Of a stretch of 44,679 bases of DNA, positions 1-7,990 are shown piece after piece. The notes beneath the pieces were generated by a model. It made no database searches. It saw only the letters and a program-made list of their open reading frames with translations, and had not been told where the DNA came from. The stretch covers positions 1 to 44,679 of the forward strand of contig JANYDD010000005.1 of assembly GCA_025359945.1 (NCBI GenBank). The letters are read 5' to 3'. Origin of the DNA: Bdellovibrio sp. GTDB lineage: Bacteria; Bdellovibrionota; Bdellovibrionia; Bdellovibrionales; Bdellovibrionaceae. Both the position numbers and the translations under genes were made by a program. Positions within the stretch are counted from its first letter, which is position 1, and every line of letters begins with the position of its first letter.

Positions 1-129
1 TATTGTAACCGATCGGAAGCTGGAAAAAACAATCAAGCCATCCTTATGAGCATCATCGCTACTGCCAAAAGAAATAACCGAAATTTTATGAGTACCGCTT
101 CTGAAAAACTAAGAAACTGCGGAATTTAG
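1..129 (+). pseudogene. IS66-like transposase, C-terminal fragment cut by window edge
   Basis: Reading frame 1 is open from the first base to a TAG at 127-129 and encodes 42 residues. The segment RSEAGKNNQAILMSIIATAK resembles the conserved C-terminus of IS66-family transposases, where a R-S-E-x-G-A motif is followed by a helix of the type AILxSLIxTCK. The rest of the gene lies outside the window, so it may be intact there. No terminal inverted repeat could be recognised downstream of the stop. The family call rests on this short match only; another DDE transposase family is possible. Confidence 0.5.
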
Positions 130-151
130 GTGAGTAGTTACCAATATAAAT

Positions 152-1339
152 ATGCTGAATTACTGGGAAAAGTCAGACTGGGAACTTGACGATAAACACC
201 TCAAAGCCTTGAGCATTAGCCCCTTTTTCCGATCGCCACCTTTTATTCCCGAAAAATCAGGATTGTACGTCATACGTGGGCCACGACAAATCGGAAAAAC
301 TACCTGGCTTAAGTTGATTCTAAAACATCACGTGGAAAAAAATAATTCCTGTTACTTTCAAAGCTGCGAGGACATCGAAGACCATCAGGCCTTAACTGCG
401 TTGCTGAAAAGTACAGAGGATCGAAAGGTAGTTATTCTGGATGAAATCAGTTTTATTTCAGATTGGTATAGGTCCATTAAGAAAACTTTAGATTCTGGAG
501 ACCAACGAATTCTTGTTGTCACGGGCTCAAACAGTGTCGACCTTTTAAAAGGTGCTGATCGTATGCCGGGGCGTTTTGGTTTTGGCGGCGAATTTCTTTT
601 GCTGCCGATGGACTTTGGCGAGTTTCAGAATATGCGAAAGCAAGCAGGATGGCCTATTTTGAGCCCCGTGGATGAGCTAGAGCTGTATTTCAAAGTTGGG
701 GGTTTTCCCTTTGCGCTGCTGGAATCTGGGTCCGCGGGATTGTTTCCGCAAAAAGCCATTCGGACTTATCAAAACTGGCTTGAGGGTGACTTATTGAAAT
801 TAAACAAACAGGTCGTTTATCTGAAAGAGCTCATGGTCGCTTTGGCTCAGGCGATTCAAAATCCTGTCAGCCTGCAAACACTGGCAAAAAAAACGCAAAT
901 GGGCTCACACCATACGGTTCAGGATTATGTGCAGATATTAGAGAACTGTTTTGCAGTTCGGATTTTGTATGCGATGGACCCCAACAGTGGAAGTTATCGT
1001 TTTCGGACCAACAAAAAGTTCTATTTTACAGATCCCCTTATATATTGGGCCGCTGTCGCGTGGTCGGGTGAAAAGATTAAAAAAACGCGATCATCCGAAT
1101 TAGCCGAAATGGTGGCCCATGAATCCCTGCATACAAAATTTGAGAGGATTGGTTTTGTTCAGTCGCAAAATTCCGGAGAAATTGATTTTTTTTCGAAGCA
1201 AAACAATTGGGCGATCGAAGTCAAATGGACCGACGCTGTCACCGAACTTTCGAAAGCATTTAAAACCACAGCCGCAGCTCAAAAAATAGTTTGGTCGAAA
1301 AATAATTTTCTAAAAGACTGGCCCCGCAGCGAAACCTGA
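152..1339 (+). CDS. AAA_14 / DUF4143 family ATPase
   Basis: This is a 395-residue protein of the widespread AAA_14-DUF4143 family, putative ATPases of poorly known role that often travel with mobile DNA. Seen directly: a Walker A motif GPRQIGKT (residues 43-50), a Walker B motif VVILDEIS (93-100) and a sensor-like VTGSNS (123-128). A C-terminal part carries G-E-I-D (342-345) followed by I-E-V-K (355-358), the spacing expected of the PD-(D/E)xK-like fold assigned to DUF4143. No signal peptide or membrane segment is seen, so it is probably cytoplasmic. It follows a transposase fragment by 22 bases and has no operon partner, which suggests a mobile or accessory gene. No clear Shine-Dalgarno sequence precedes the ATG. 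The family is confident; the function is not known. Confidence 0.85.
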   Translation: MLNYWEKSDWELDDKHLKALSISPFFRSPPFIPEKSGLYVIRGPRQIGKTTWLKLILKHHVEKNNSCYFQSCEDIEDHQALTALLKSTEDRKVVILDEISFISDWYRSIKKTLDSGDQRILVVTGSNSVDLLKGADRMPGRFGFGGEFLLLPMDFGEFQNMRKQAGWPILSPVDELELYFKVGGFPFALLESGSAGLFPQKAIRTYQNWLEGDLLKLNKQVVYLKELMVALAQAIQNPVSLQTLAKKTQMGSHHTVQDYVQILENCFAVRILYAMDPNSGSYRFRTNKKFYFTDPLIYWAAVAWSGEKIKKTRSSELAEMVAHESLHTKFERIGFVQSQNSGEIDFFSKQNNWAIEVKWTDAVTELSKAFKTTAAAQKIVWSKNNFLKDWPRSET

Positions 1340-1373
1340 GTTAACCAGATTCCACGGTGTGGCCCTTCGCAGA

Positions 1374-3173
1374 TCAGCCATTCCAGCTTTGTAAAAGCTT
1401 TTCCAATTCATCCTGCCGAAGCACCAACTGCCGCGACAACTCATCAAGTTTTTGAGCATTCGAAGCCAATTGCGGATCAGATATTTCCAGTTCTATTTTT
1501 TTAATTTCATTTTCCGCTTTTGCAATTTGGTTTTCAAGTTGCGCGGATTTTTGATTTTGTTTTTTCTCTGGGGGTTTTGTGGTGGATTGGTTTTTTTGTT
1601 GTTTCAAAATTCTTTGTTGTTGGTCCGCTAATTTCTTTTTCAAAATAATCTGATCATCATACCAATCATTCCACTGATCCAAGCCCACCAACTTAGTGAT
1701 TTCTTTTTCGCCAGATTCGTTGATTCCGAAAGTTAAAATTTGATTGCTGACTTGATCCAAAAAATATCGATCATGCGTGACGATCAGTACCGCGCCTTTA
1801 AACTCTTCAATCATTTCTTTTAGAACGGCTAATGTTTCCATGTCTAAATCATTTGTGGGTTCATCCAAAACCAAAAAGTTTGTTTCTTTCAACATCAGCT
1901 GCGCCAACACCAATCGGCTTTGCTCACCACCAGATAGTTTTGAAACTTGAGCCTTCATTTGTTCAAAGTTAAATAGAAATCGCGAAAGGTAGCTTTTCAC
2001 ATGCGTCAGCTGCCCTTGAAACACCACCTGCTCGCCTCCCGGAGAAATCGTTTCTTGCACAGATAGCTCGGGGTTAAGCGATCCTCGGTGCTGATCAAAA
2101 AAAGAAACTTTAAGCTTTTCAGAATGAAAAACTTTACCGGTGTCGGGTTCAAGATTTTTGGTCAGCATTTGAATCAGCGTCGATTTTCCACAACCGTTGG
2201 GACCCATCAGGCCAATTCGACTGGTCGGAGTCAGCTTTATATCAATCAACGGCACCACACTGCGACCATTAAAAGATTTTGAGATTCCTTCAGCGTCAAC
2301 CAAGACTTTGGGTGATCTTTCGGGCGAAGCAAAATCCAATCGAACTTTCAAATTTTGATTTCTAGATTTTAAATCTTGAACTTCGTCACCCATTGCATTG
2401 GCGGATTTAATTCTAGCTTGTTGTTTTGTTTGCCTAGCTTGAGCTCCTCGACGAAGCCATTCGGTTTCACGACGAAAAGTATTGGTCAGCCTCTCTTGAC
2501 TTTTTTCTTGGCCAGAAAGCAGAAGCTCTTTGCTTTCCAGAAAGCTTGCGTAATCGCCTTTGGTTTGCAAAAGCCCATTGGGATATCGGCGGTTCAGCTC
2601 CATCATTCGGTTGGTCACATTCTGCAAAAAAACCCGGTCATGAGTAATGACTAAAACGGCAAAAGGAGCCGTTCGAAGAAAATCTTCTAGCCATAAAATG
2701 GATTCAACATCCAAGTGATTGGTGGGCTCGTCCAACAGTAAAACTTCGGGCTCGGCCGCAAGTTCGCGAGCTAACGCTACACGCTTTTGCCAACCCCCGG
2801 AAAGCTCGTGCACGGCTTGAGAGGATGTATCAAAAATCGTAAGACTAAGATCTTCGATAATGCCTTGAGCACGAACCATATGTTCCCAATTTTCTGGATC
2901 CAGGTAAGTCATGATCGACTGAAAAATAGAATCACCCGCCTTAAATATCGGAGTTTGTTCCAGATACCCAATGCGAAGGTTTCTTCGAAACGAAACTTGA
3001 CCTTGGTCGGGCGTAATTTTTCGAGCCAAGATTTTTAGAAGAGTCGATTTTCCAGCTCCGTTGGGGCCAATCAAGCCAACCCGATCATCTTCGTGAATCG
3101 AGAGCGATAAATCTTTGAACAATAAACGACTAGCGAATTCTTTAGAAATATTTTGAGCGCCAACTAAAACCAT
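1374..3173 (-). CDS. uup: ABC-F family ATPase (Uup-like)
   Basis: This soluble protein has two ABC domains and no membrane segments, the mark of ABC-F proteins, which act on ribosomes or, for Uup, in replication-related processes. Seen: Walker A GPNGAGKST near residue 36, signature LSGGW, Walker B VLLLDEPTNHLD, second Walker A GPNGCGKST, second signature LSGGEQSR and Walker B FLVLDEPTNDLD. A linker between the domains carries the Arg/Lys-rich R-x-G-A-Q-A-R-x-T-K segment. A glutamine/lysine-rich coiled coil forms the C-terminus, as in Uup. The frame can be extended to a TTG at 3200, but the ATG at 3173 (MVLVGAQNIS) fits the usual ABC-F N-terminus better; this gives 599 residues against about 635 in E. 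coli Uup. The first signature ends in Trp rather than Glu-Gln, a tolerated change. Confidence 0.9.
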   Translation of the reverse strand: MVLVGAQNISKEFASRLLFKDLSLSIHEDDRVGLIGPNGAGKSTLLKILARKITPDQGQVSFRRNLRIGYLEQTPIFKAGDSIFQSIMTYLDPENWEHMVRAQGIIEDLSLTIFDTSSQAVHELSGGWQKRVALARELAAEPEVLLLDEPTNHLDVESILWLEDFLRTAPFAVLVITHDRVFLQNVTNRMMELNRRYPNGLLQTKGDYASFLESKELLLSGQEKSQERLTNTFRRETEWLRRGAQARQTKQQARIKSANAMGDEVQDLKSRNQNLKVRLDFASPERSPKVLVDAEGISKSFNGRSVVPLIDIKLTPTSRIGLMGPNGCGKSTLIQMLTKNLEPDTGKVFHSEKLKVSFFDQHRGSLNPELSVQETISPGGEQVVFQGQLTHVKSYLSRFLFNFEQMKAQVSKLSGGEQSRLVLAQLMLKETNFLVLDEPTNDLDMETLAVLKEMIEEFKGAVLIVTHDRYFLDQVSNQILTFGINESGEKEITKLVGLDQWNDWYDDQIILKKKLADQQQRILKQQKNQSTTKPPEKKQNQKSAQLENQIAKAENEIKKIELEISDPQLASNAQKLDELSRQLVLRQDELEKLLQSWNG

Positions 3174-3310
3174 TTCTTTATCTAACTGACGCCGTCCCAA
3201 ATCGCAACCAGATCACAATCGAAAAGAAGGGCCTAGTCTGATGGCCAGTTTGATTGCCCAATCATCAATTCAGATCAAGTCCAGTCAAAAAAATGCCGAT
3301 TTCATTTTGA

Positions 3311-3805
3311 ATGACCAGCAAAAACAGTCAAGAAAACCGAGAGAATCAGATACTCGCAGGAATTGCTTTCGTGGTCGCATTGATTGGCATACCGGCTTTC
3401 AATCAGTTTATTCAAGAGCCCACCGAAATCCAAGATTTACAGACTAACGGTGGGACATCAAATCGCCTTCCAGCGACCGTTAAAAAAGAACTCTGGTTAG
3501 CCAAGGCGATTAAAAAAGGCAACTCGGTTTTCGTTTCCTGCCAAAAAGAATGGCGCCCTCAAAACACTCACTTGGCAAAAGTGCGTATAGAAATTTCGGA
3601 TTGTGAACGCGAGGAATTTAAAGTCGAAAACAAAACCAATCAGTACACCGCAACGGTTTTTCCAATAAACCAAAGGATTTTCACCACTGATTTTATCGAC
3701 CTTATCGAGGGCGACAACGAAATTTTAATTTCTACCAAAACCAAAGATCAGCAGTGGGAATCAAAAACCCTTAGACTGGTCAGATCCAGCAGCACTGAGA
3801 AGTAA
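3311..3805 (+). CDS. membrane-anchored hypothetical protein
   Basis: This 164-residue protein belongs to no family I recognise. One hydrophobic stretch (about residues 15-28, ILAGIAFVVALIG) follows a charged N-terminus, so it is probably a single-pass inner-membrane protein with the remainder in the periplasm. The region after about residue 55 has alternating polar/hydrophobic residues typical of a small beta-sandwich and contains two Cys residues that could pair. It is transcribed divergently from the ABC-F gene and lies upstream of an acetyltransferase gene in the same direction (57-base gap). No strong ribosome site precedes the ATG. Confidence 0.65.
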   Translation: MTSKNSQENRENQILAGIAFVVALIGIPAFNQFIQEPTEIQDLQTNGGTSNRLPATVKKELWLAKAIKKGNSVFVSCQKEWRPQNTHLAKVRIEISDCEREEFKVENKTNQYTATVFPINQRIFTTDFIDLIEGDNEILISTKTKDQQWESKTLRLVRSSSTEK

Positions 3806-3862
3806 ATTTTAGGTCCGAATTCTATTCGACTTTTTTCAAATTCGTTTATAAACTTTTTAGCA

Positions 3863-4429
3863 ATGAACTTAAAAATAAAAACAACTCGTCTGGATATTCG
3901 TCCGCTGACAGTCAAGGATTTTGTGGCGTGGAAACAAGCCCACCTGGGCAAACAAAAACCCAAAAACAATTGGGATTCAGATCCAAAGACTAAAACCGAA
4001 TTGAACAAAAAAAAATTCTCAATCCATATCAAAAGTCTTGGGCAGGTTAGAAAATCTGATCTGACTTATGCTTTTGCAGTCTTTAACCCAAGCGGCGAAA
4101 TGATGGGTGAAGTGTCGCTGATGGATGTATCAAGGGGTAAATTTCAATCTGCCTACTTGGGTTATTATATTTTTAATCCGCATTGGGGTCAGGGCTTCGC
4201 CAAAGAAGCCGTTGCCGCCGTGATTAAACTAGGATTTAAAGAACTTCATCTTCATCGAATTGAAGCCGGCATTGAACCCGGCAATAAAAGATCTTTGGCC
4301 TTGGCGAAATCTCTGAAAATGCGTCGAGAAGGCGTGAAAAGAAAAGCCTTGTGGATCAAAAAGAAATGGGTCGATATAGTTATGTACACTTTGACCTGCG
4401 AAGATCTGGGATTAACTTACCGAATGTAG
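3863..4429 (+). CDS. GNAT family N-acetyltransferase (RimJ/RimL type)
   Basis: This 188-residue protein has the layout of RimJ/RimL-type acetyltransferases, which move an acetyl group from acetyl-CoA to an amine, often a protein N-terminus. Seen: the N-terminal strand TTRLDIRPLTVKD, the strand motif GEVSLMDV, LGYYIFNPHWGQGFAKEA containing the acetyl-CoA pyrophosphate loop (consensus Q/R-x-x-G-x-G/A; here Q-G-F-A), and HRIEAGIEPGNKRSLALAKS, the conserved N-x-x-S helix of this family. Its convergent neighbour is the ExbD-type gene, three bases away. The substrate cannot be told from the sequence. Confidence 0.85.
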   Translation: MNLKIKTTRLDIRPLTVKDFVAWKQAHLGKQKPKNNWDSDPKTKTELNKKKFSIHIKSLGQVRKSDLTYAFAVFNPSGEMMGEVSLMDVSRGKFQSAYLGYYIFNPHWGQGFAKEAVAAVIKLGFKELHLHRIEAGIEPGNKRSLALAKSLKMRREGVKRKALWIKKKWVDIVMYTLTCEDLGLTYRM

Positions 4430-4432
4430 TTT

Positions 4433-4834
4433 TTATTTTTTATCGATGCTAATCGCGAATTTTTTTACGCCGACGGTTTTGATAATATCCATCACCGAGA
4501 CCACTCGGCCGTGGGGAACATCTTTGTCGGCTGCGATGACCGCTTGGATCTCTGGATTTTTCGCCAATTTTTCTGCTGATTTAATTCGAATGTCGTCATC
4601 GGTGGCTAGGCTTCCGTTAAAAAAAGCCCGGCCGTCGGAACCCAAGGTGATCGACAGTTGGGTTTCTTCCTGGGATTCGCCGCTAGAAGCTTTGGGCAAA
4701 TTCACTTTTATCGCGGGCTTCATAAACATCGGAGCCGTCACCATAAAAATAATTAAAACCACCAAAATAATATCAACCAACGGGACAACGTTAATCTCTG
4801 ATATCGGATCTTCTTGATCGCCGAAATTTTTCAT
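4433..4834 (-). CDS. ExbD/TolR family biopolymer transport protein
   Basis: This 133-residue single-pass inner-membrane protein pairs with ExbB/TolQ in proton-driven motors that energise outer-membrane uptake or keep the outer membrane attached. Seen: the motif INVVPLVDIILVVLIIFMV with the proton-carrying Asp at residue 21 at the start of the transmembrane helix, and a periplasmic domain ending in VKKFAISIDKK. It lies six bases downstream of the partner gene and so forms a two-gene operon. With no TonB or TolA/TolB nearby, ExbD and TolR cannot be separated by context. Confidence 0.9.
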   Translation of the reverse strand: MKNFGDQEDPISEINVVPLVDIILVVLIIFMVTAPMFMKPAIKVNLPKASSGESQEETQLSITLGSDGRAFFNGSLATDDDIRIKSAEKLAKNPEIQAVIAADKDVPHGRVVSVMDIIKTVGVKKFAISIDKK

Positions 4835-4840
4835 TTCAGA

Positions 4841-5470
4841 TCACAGACCTTTCTTTTTCGCGTAGGCCAAACAAATTTCCTTTAGCCCCTCAAGATTACT
4901 AAGAATCGATTTTACCTGCTTTTGGAAGTAGTTATAAAAAATAGTTGCAGGAATGGCGACGAAAAGTCCCGCTGCGGTGGCCACCAACGCCAAGGAAATT
5001 CCGGCCATCACCGTTTGCTGACCGGCCTCGGAGCTGATCGCTAAGTCATTAAATGCTTTCATAATGCCCATGACGGTTCCTAACAAACCAATATAGGGTG
5101 CATTCGAACCAACGGTCGCCAAAAAATTTAAATAACGGTCAAGTTCGGGTCGCTCGGTCAAAGCAAAAGTATTAAAAACTTCCTCTAGGCCTTTTGATCC
5201 GTGATCTTTAATGTGTCTTAGGGCAAATGCTAAAGCGCGACCCTCGACCGTATCGGGGTTGCGCGAGAGGTTTTCGACGTCGTCCAAGCTGTAACTCAAC
5301 AATGCCGATTTAACTTTTAGTCGAACAAGTCGACTTTCGCTAGCGACTTTTCTCAGCGAAAAAAATCTTTCTAAAATCATTCCAATACTAAGCACACTAA
5401 GTACCACTAGAATAATAAGAATGGCCTGGTCGGCAACGGCGGCAAAAGCGAAAATTTTTTCTTGAAGCAT
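4841..5470 (-). CDS. ExbB/TolQ/MotA family proton channel protein
   Basis: This 209-residue inner-membrane protein is the channel subunit of an ExbBD/TolQR-type motor. Seen: an N-terminal hydrophobic helix (about residues 15-35), a cytoplasmic helical region, and two further helices containing the family signatures ATVGSNAPYIGLLGTVMGIM and GISLALVATAAGLFVAIPA. The ATG is preceded by GAGGAG eight bases upstream, a strong ribosome site. The downstream gene is the ExbD/TolR partner. It is divergent from the sulfatase-like lipoprotein gene, with a short shared upstream region. Confidence 0.92.
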   Translation of the reverse strand: MLQEKIFAFAAVADQAILIILVVLSVLSIGMILERFFSLRKVASESRLVRLKVKSALLSYSLDDVENLSRNPDTVEGRALAFALRHIKDHGSKGLEEVFNTFALTERPELDRYLNFLATVGSNAPYIGLLGTVMGIMKAFNDLAISSEAGQQTVMAGISLALVATAAGLFVAIPATIFYNYFQKQVKSILSNLEGLKEICLAYAKKKGL

Positions 5471-5543
5471 TTTATGGACTCCTCAAACTATTCATTCACA
5501 TGTTATTATGTTCAAACGAAATCGTTTAGGTCAAAAGGTTCTC

Positions 5544-7385
5544 ATGCTTTTCCCTCGAATTACTAATTTTGCTAAGGTCAAATGTCAGTCACCAACTGTT
5601 TTTGGACTTTCGTCGGTGATGCTTTTTCTTTTCTTGTGTGGGTGTCAGTGGAGCTCATCCGAAAAAAACCACGTTCTGATCGTGGCTGTGGACCGATTGG
5701 GATTTCAGGATCTTCACTGCAACCAAGACGAAACCCAAGGCAGTTCTGGATTTCAGTTTTTATGTCAGCAGGCAACTCGATTTACACATGCGTACACACC
5801 GTCTTTGCAGTCCAGATCTGCACTAGCTTCAGTTTTAACGGGTCTATACCCCTTTCAACATTTGGTTCGTGATCACAAAAGTCATTTTTTAAAAGCTTCC
5901 GAGTTCACTGTTGCTGAGGGCTTTTCCGAACTTGGATACCGCACATCTTTTTTTACCAGCGGCCCACCAATTTTTAGAACATCGGGTTTGCAGCAAGGCT
6001 TCGAGGTCTTTGACGAAAGCTTTCGACCCACGCTTCAGCGTCAATTTTTGCCCGTTGAAAAAATCCTAAGTCAATATTGGCAATGGAGAAAAGAAAACTG
6101 GGGCGACAATACTTTTTCAGTAATTTATCTATCCGATTTGAATCACCCCGAAGTGGCGACTAAAAATGAATTGGGCGAAATTCGCAATCTTACGATCGAC
6201 AGTCAGCTCGAGACCATTAGTCTATCGCTGGGAAATTTGATGACCGATCTTCAAAAAACCAGTTCCTGGAAAAAAACAGATCTTATATTGATGGGTCTTC
6301 AGGGCCGAAACTCGGCGGGACAAAATAGTATTCCTTGGCTGGATCTTAGAAGTTCGATGTCACATATTACTTTGCTTTGGAAAAAATCATCAGATACTGC
6401 GCTGCCTGCGCTAGATAGCATGTCCAATGAAAATTTCTCGCTGGTGGATGTTGGATCGACGTTGGCTAAAATGGCTGGCCAAAAAAAAGAAGCCGCTCGG
6501 GAAAACCCAGTGGATCAACGATTTAAAATAATTTCACTAACCGATCCCGCAGAGCGTGAGCAAAACGAAAAGCGCTGGATTTTGACCGAAAGCGCCTGGG
6601 GCAGATCTCGTCTTGGTTCGGCACTTCTTTTCTCGGTGCGGGCTCAGGATCAGGTTTATATTCAAGGCACGCTTGAAACTTTCTTTAACACCCTGACTGA
6701 CTTGTCCGAAACCGTTCCCGTCCCCGAGAACGATCTTTCAATTCAGTTGTTCCGAAATCAAGTGGCGCAATGGTTGGCGGATTGGCAAACGCCTTTTTTA
6801 GCCCCGGTCAGGCAGAATGCTTTTAATCCTGTATTGGCTAGGGCGTTTAATTTTGAAGTTTGGAATTTTTTTTCTGCGGCAAAAAAAGCGGACTTTTTAA
6901 CAAGCTTGAAATCAAATCTGCCGCTGATTAGGCACATGCAGGAGTACTATCTTTTGCAAAGCAAAAAATGGGAATGGCTAGCAAAACATCATTCGGGCGA
7001 GCTTCGACAATTGGCCTTTCTTTTTGTTCGCCCCAACCATAACGCGCGATTCGCGTCGGCCTGCCTGAATCTGTTTTTTCAGCGACCCCGTCTTTCTGAA
7101 GTTAAAAAGCTTTGCGACGAAAAGAACATCTGGTCTTTGGCTGCGTTTCTGGCATCGCAGGAAGAGCCTTCTCCTAGAAATGGTTTATATCGACAGCTGG
7201 TCAAAAATTTTTATTTCGCATCGTTGGACCGGCGGATATTGGAAAATAATTGGGGACTGGGGCTGCCGCTAGACCCCAATATCGCAGAAAAAAACTTGGT
7301 TTCAAATTTTGAGATTATCTTATCCTTGCCCCAAAATTTAAAGCTGCGCCAAAGTCTGGATCGGGACGCAGCATCTTTGGAATAA
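5544..7385 (+). CDS. sulfatase-fold lipoprotein, probably inactive
   Basis: This predicted lipoprotein of about 613 residues resembles the sulfatase/alkaline phosphatase superfamily at its N-terminus. Seen: a signal peptide ending in FLFLCGC (lipobox-like), VLIVAVDRLGFQDL matching the first metal-binding Asp strand, and SRSALASVLTGLYPFQH matching the sulfatase block around the nucleophile. No Cys/Ser-x-Pro-x-Arg formylglycine motif is present. The later segment that should read S-D-H-G reads MGLQGRNS, so metal ligands appear missing. The C-terminal third (from about residue 400) has no recognisable domain. I chose the ATG at 5544 because AAGG lies six bases upstream; an earlier ATG at 5508 has no ribosome site. 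It probably binds rather than cleaves a substrate, which is an inference. Confidence 0.7.
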   Translation: MLFPRITNFAKVKCQSPTVFGLSSVMLFLFLCGCQWSSSEKNHVLIVAVDRLGFQDLHCNQDETQGSSGFQFLCQQATRFTHAYTPSLQSRSALASVLTGLYPFQHLVRDHKSHFLKASEFTVAEGFSELGYRTSFFTSGPPIFRTSGLQQGFEVFDESFRPTLQRQFLPVEKILSQYWQWRKENWGDNTFSVIYLSDLNHPEVATKNELGEIRNLTIDSQLETISLSLGNLMTDLQKTSSWKKTDLILMGLQGRNSAGQNSIPWLDLRSSMSHITLLWKKSSDTALPALDSMSNENFSLVDVGSTLAKMAGQKKEAARENPVDQRFKIISLTDPAEREQNEKRWILTESAWGRSRLGSALLFSVRAQDQVYIQGTLETFFNTLTDLSETVPVPENDLSIQLFRNQVAQWLADWQTPFLAPVRQNAFNPVLARAFNFEVWNFFSAAKKADFLTSLKSNLPLIRHMQEYYLLQSKKWEWLAKHHSGELRQLAFLFVRPNHNARFASACLNLFFQRPRLSEVKKLCDEKNIWSLAAFLASQEEPSPRNGLYRQLVKNFYFASLDRRILENNWGLGLPLDPNIAEKNLVSNFEIILSLPQNLKLRQSLDRDAASLE

Positions 7386-7387
7386 CC

Positions 7388-7990
7388 TCAAAGCGACAAA
7401 TGTCCTAAGGTGAAAGGGATCTCGGGATTCAAGTGTACAATCTGGTTAAAAATTTCTTTTAGGGATTCCGTCGAGGGATTAAAATAATCGGATTGAAATT
7501 GCGAATGAAAAAGGAAGAAAATTTGATCATTACTTTGAATTTCAAGCTGCCCCGTATTGGGAAAAATTTCCGACTGCAGCCCAAGACCTGCTAAAGCTAA
7601 GGGTACCGGCGACGAAAACAAAAGCGAATCCGCCGCCGATACACTGATGAGAAAAAACTTATTACCCCTTTTTAAAACCAAATGGGGTGAACCGCATTGG
7701 GCCCAAGAAAAATTTCGACCTTGAATTCTGACGATCAACACTTCAGCAAGGCTAGAATATTTTTTTTCATTCTTCATTTCTAAAAATTGATTGAGCTTAA
7801 AAATTTTTTCAGTCAACGACTCCGACGGCGTGTTCAGAATCTCTGCGATTTCATTTTTTTGACCTTCAGCTGACCAATCCGTCAGGACAAAAAACTCTTG
7901 CGGATCATTCCCTTTAATTAACTGGGGGTGAGGCCGCATTTGATTGCCAATCTGATACGAAAGAAAATTTACGCTTTGTTCAGAGTCCAT
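7388..7990 (-). CDS. PP2C-like protein lacking metal-binding residues
   Basis: This 200-residue soluble protein resembles a degenerate PP2C/SpoIIE-type phosphatase. Seen: FFVLTDWSAEGQKN where PP2C enzymes have a D-G-x-G strand, LIVRIQGRNFSWAQCGSPHLVLKRG in the place of the G-D-S-R-x-Y-L-x-R-x-G strand pair, and IQSNDQIFFLFHSQF in the place of G-D-x-L-L-L-x-S-D-G. The aspartates that bind metal in true PP2C enzymes are thus replaced in all three blocks. It is the last gene of the FHA operon and overlaps the preceding FHA gene by 11 bases, which supports a joint role in phosphothreonine signalling. The family assignment comes from motif spacing only. Confidence 0.6.
   Translation of the reverse strand: MDSEQSVNFLSYQIGNQMRPHPQLIKGNDPQEFFVLTDWSAEGQKNEIAEILNTPSESLTEKIFKLNQFLEMKNEKKYSSLAEVLIVRIQGRNFSWAQCGSPHLVLKRGNKFFLISVSAADSLLFSSPVPLALAGLGLQSEIFPNTGQLEIQSNDQIFFLFHSQFQSDYFNPSTESLKEIFNQIVHLNPEIPFTLGHLSL

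Noticed and set aside
3748-4032. 94-codon minus-strand frame over the start of the GNAT gene
   Set aside because: Antisense to a clear acetyltransferase; no motif.
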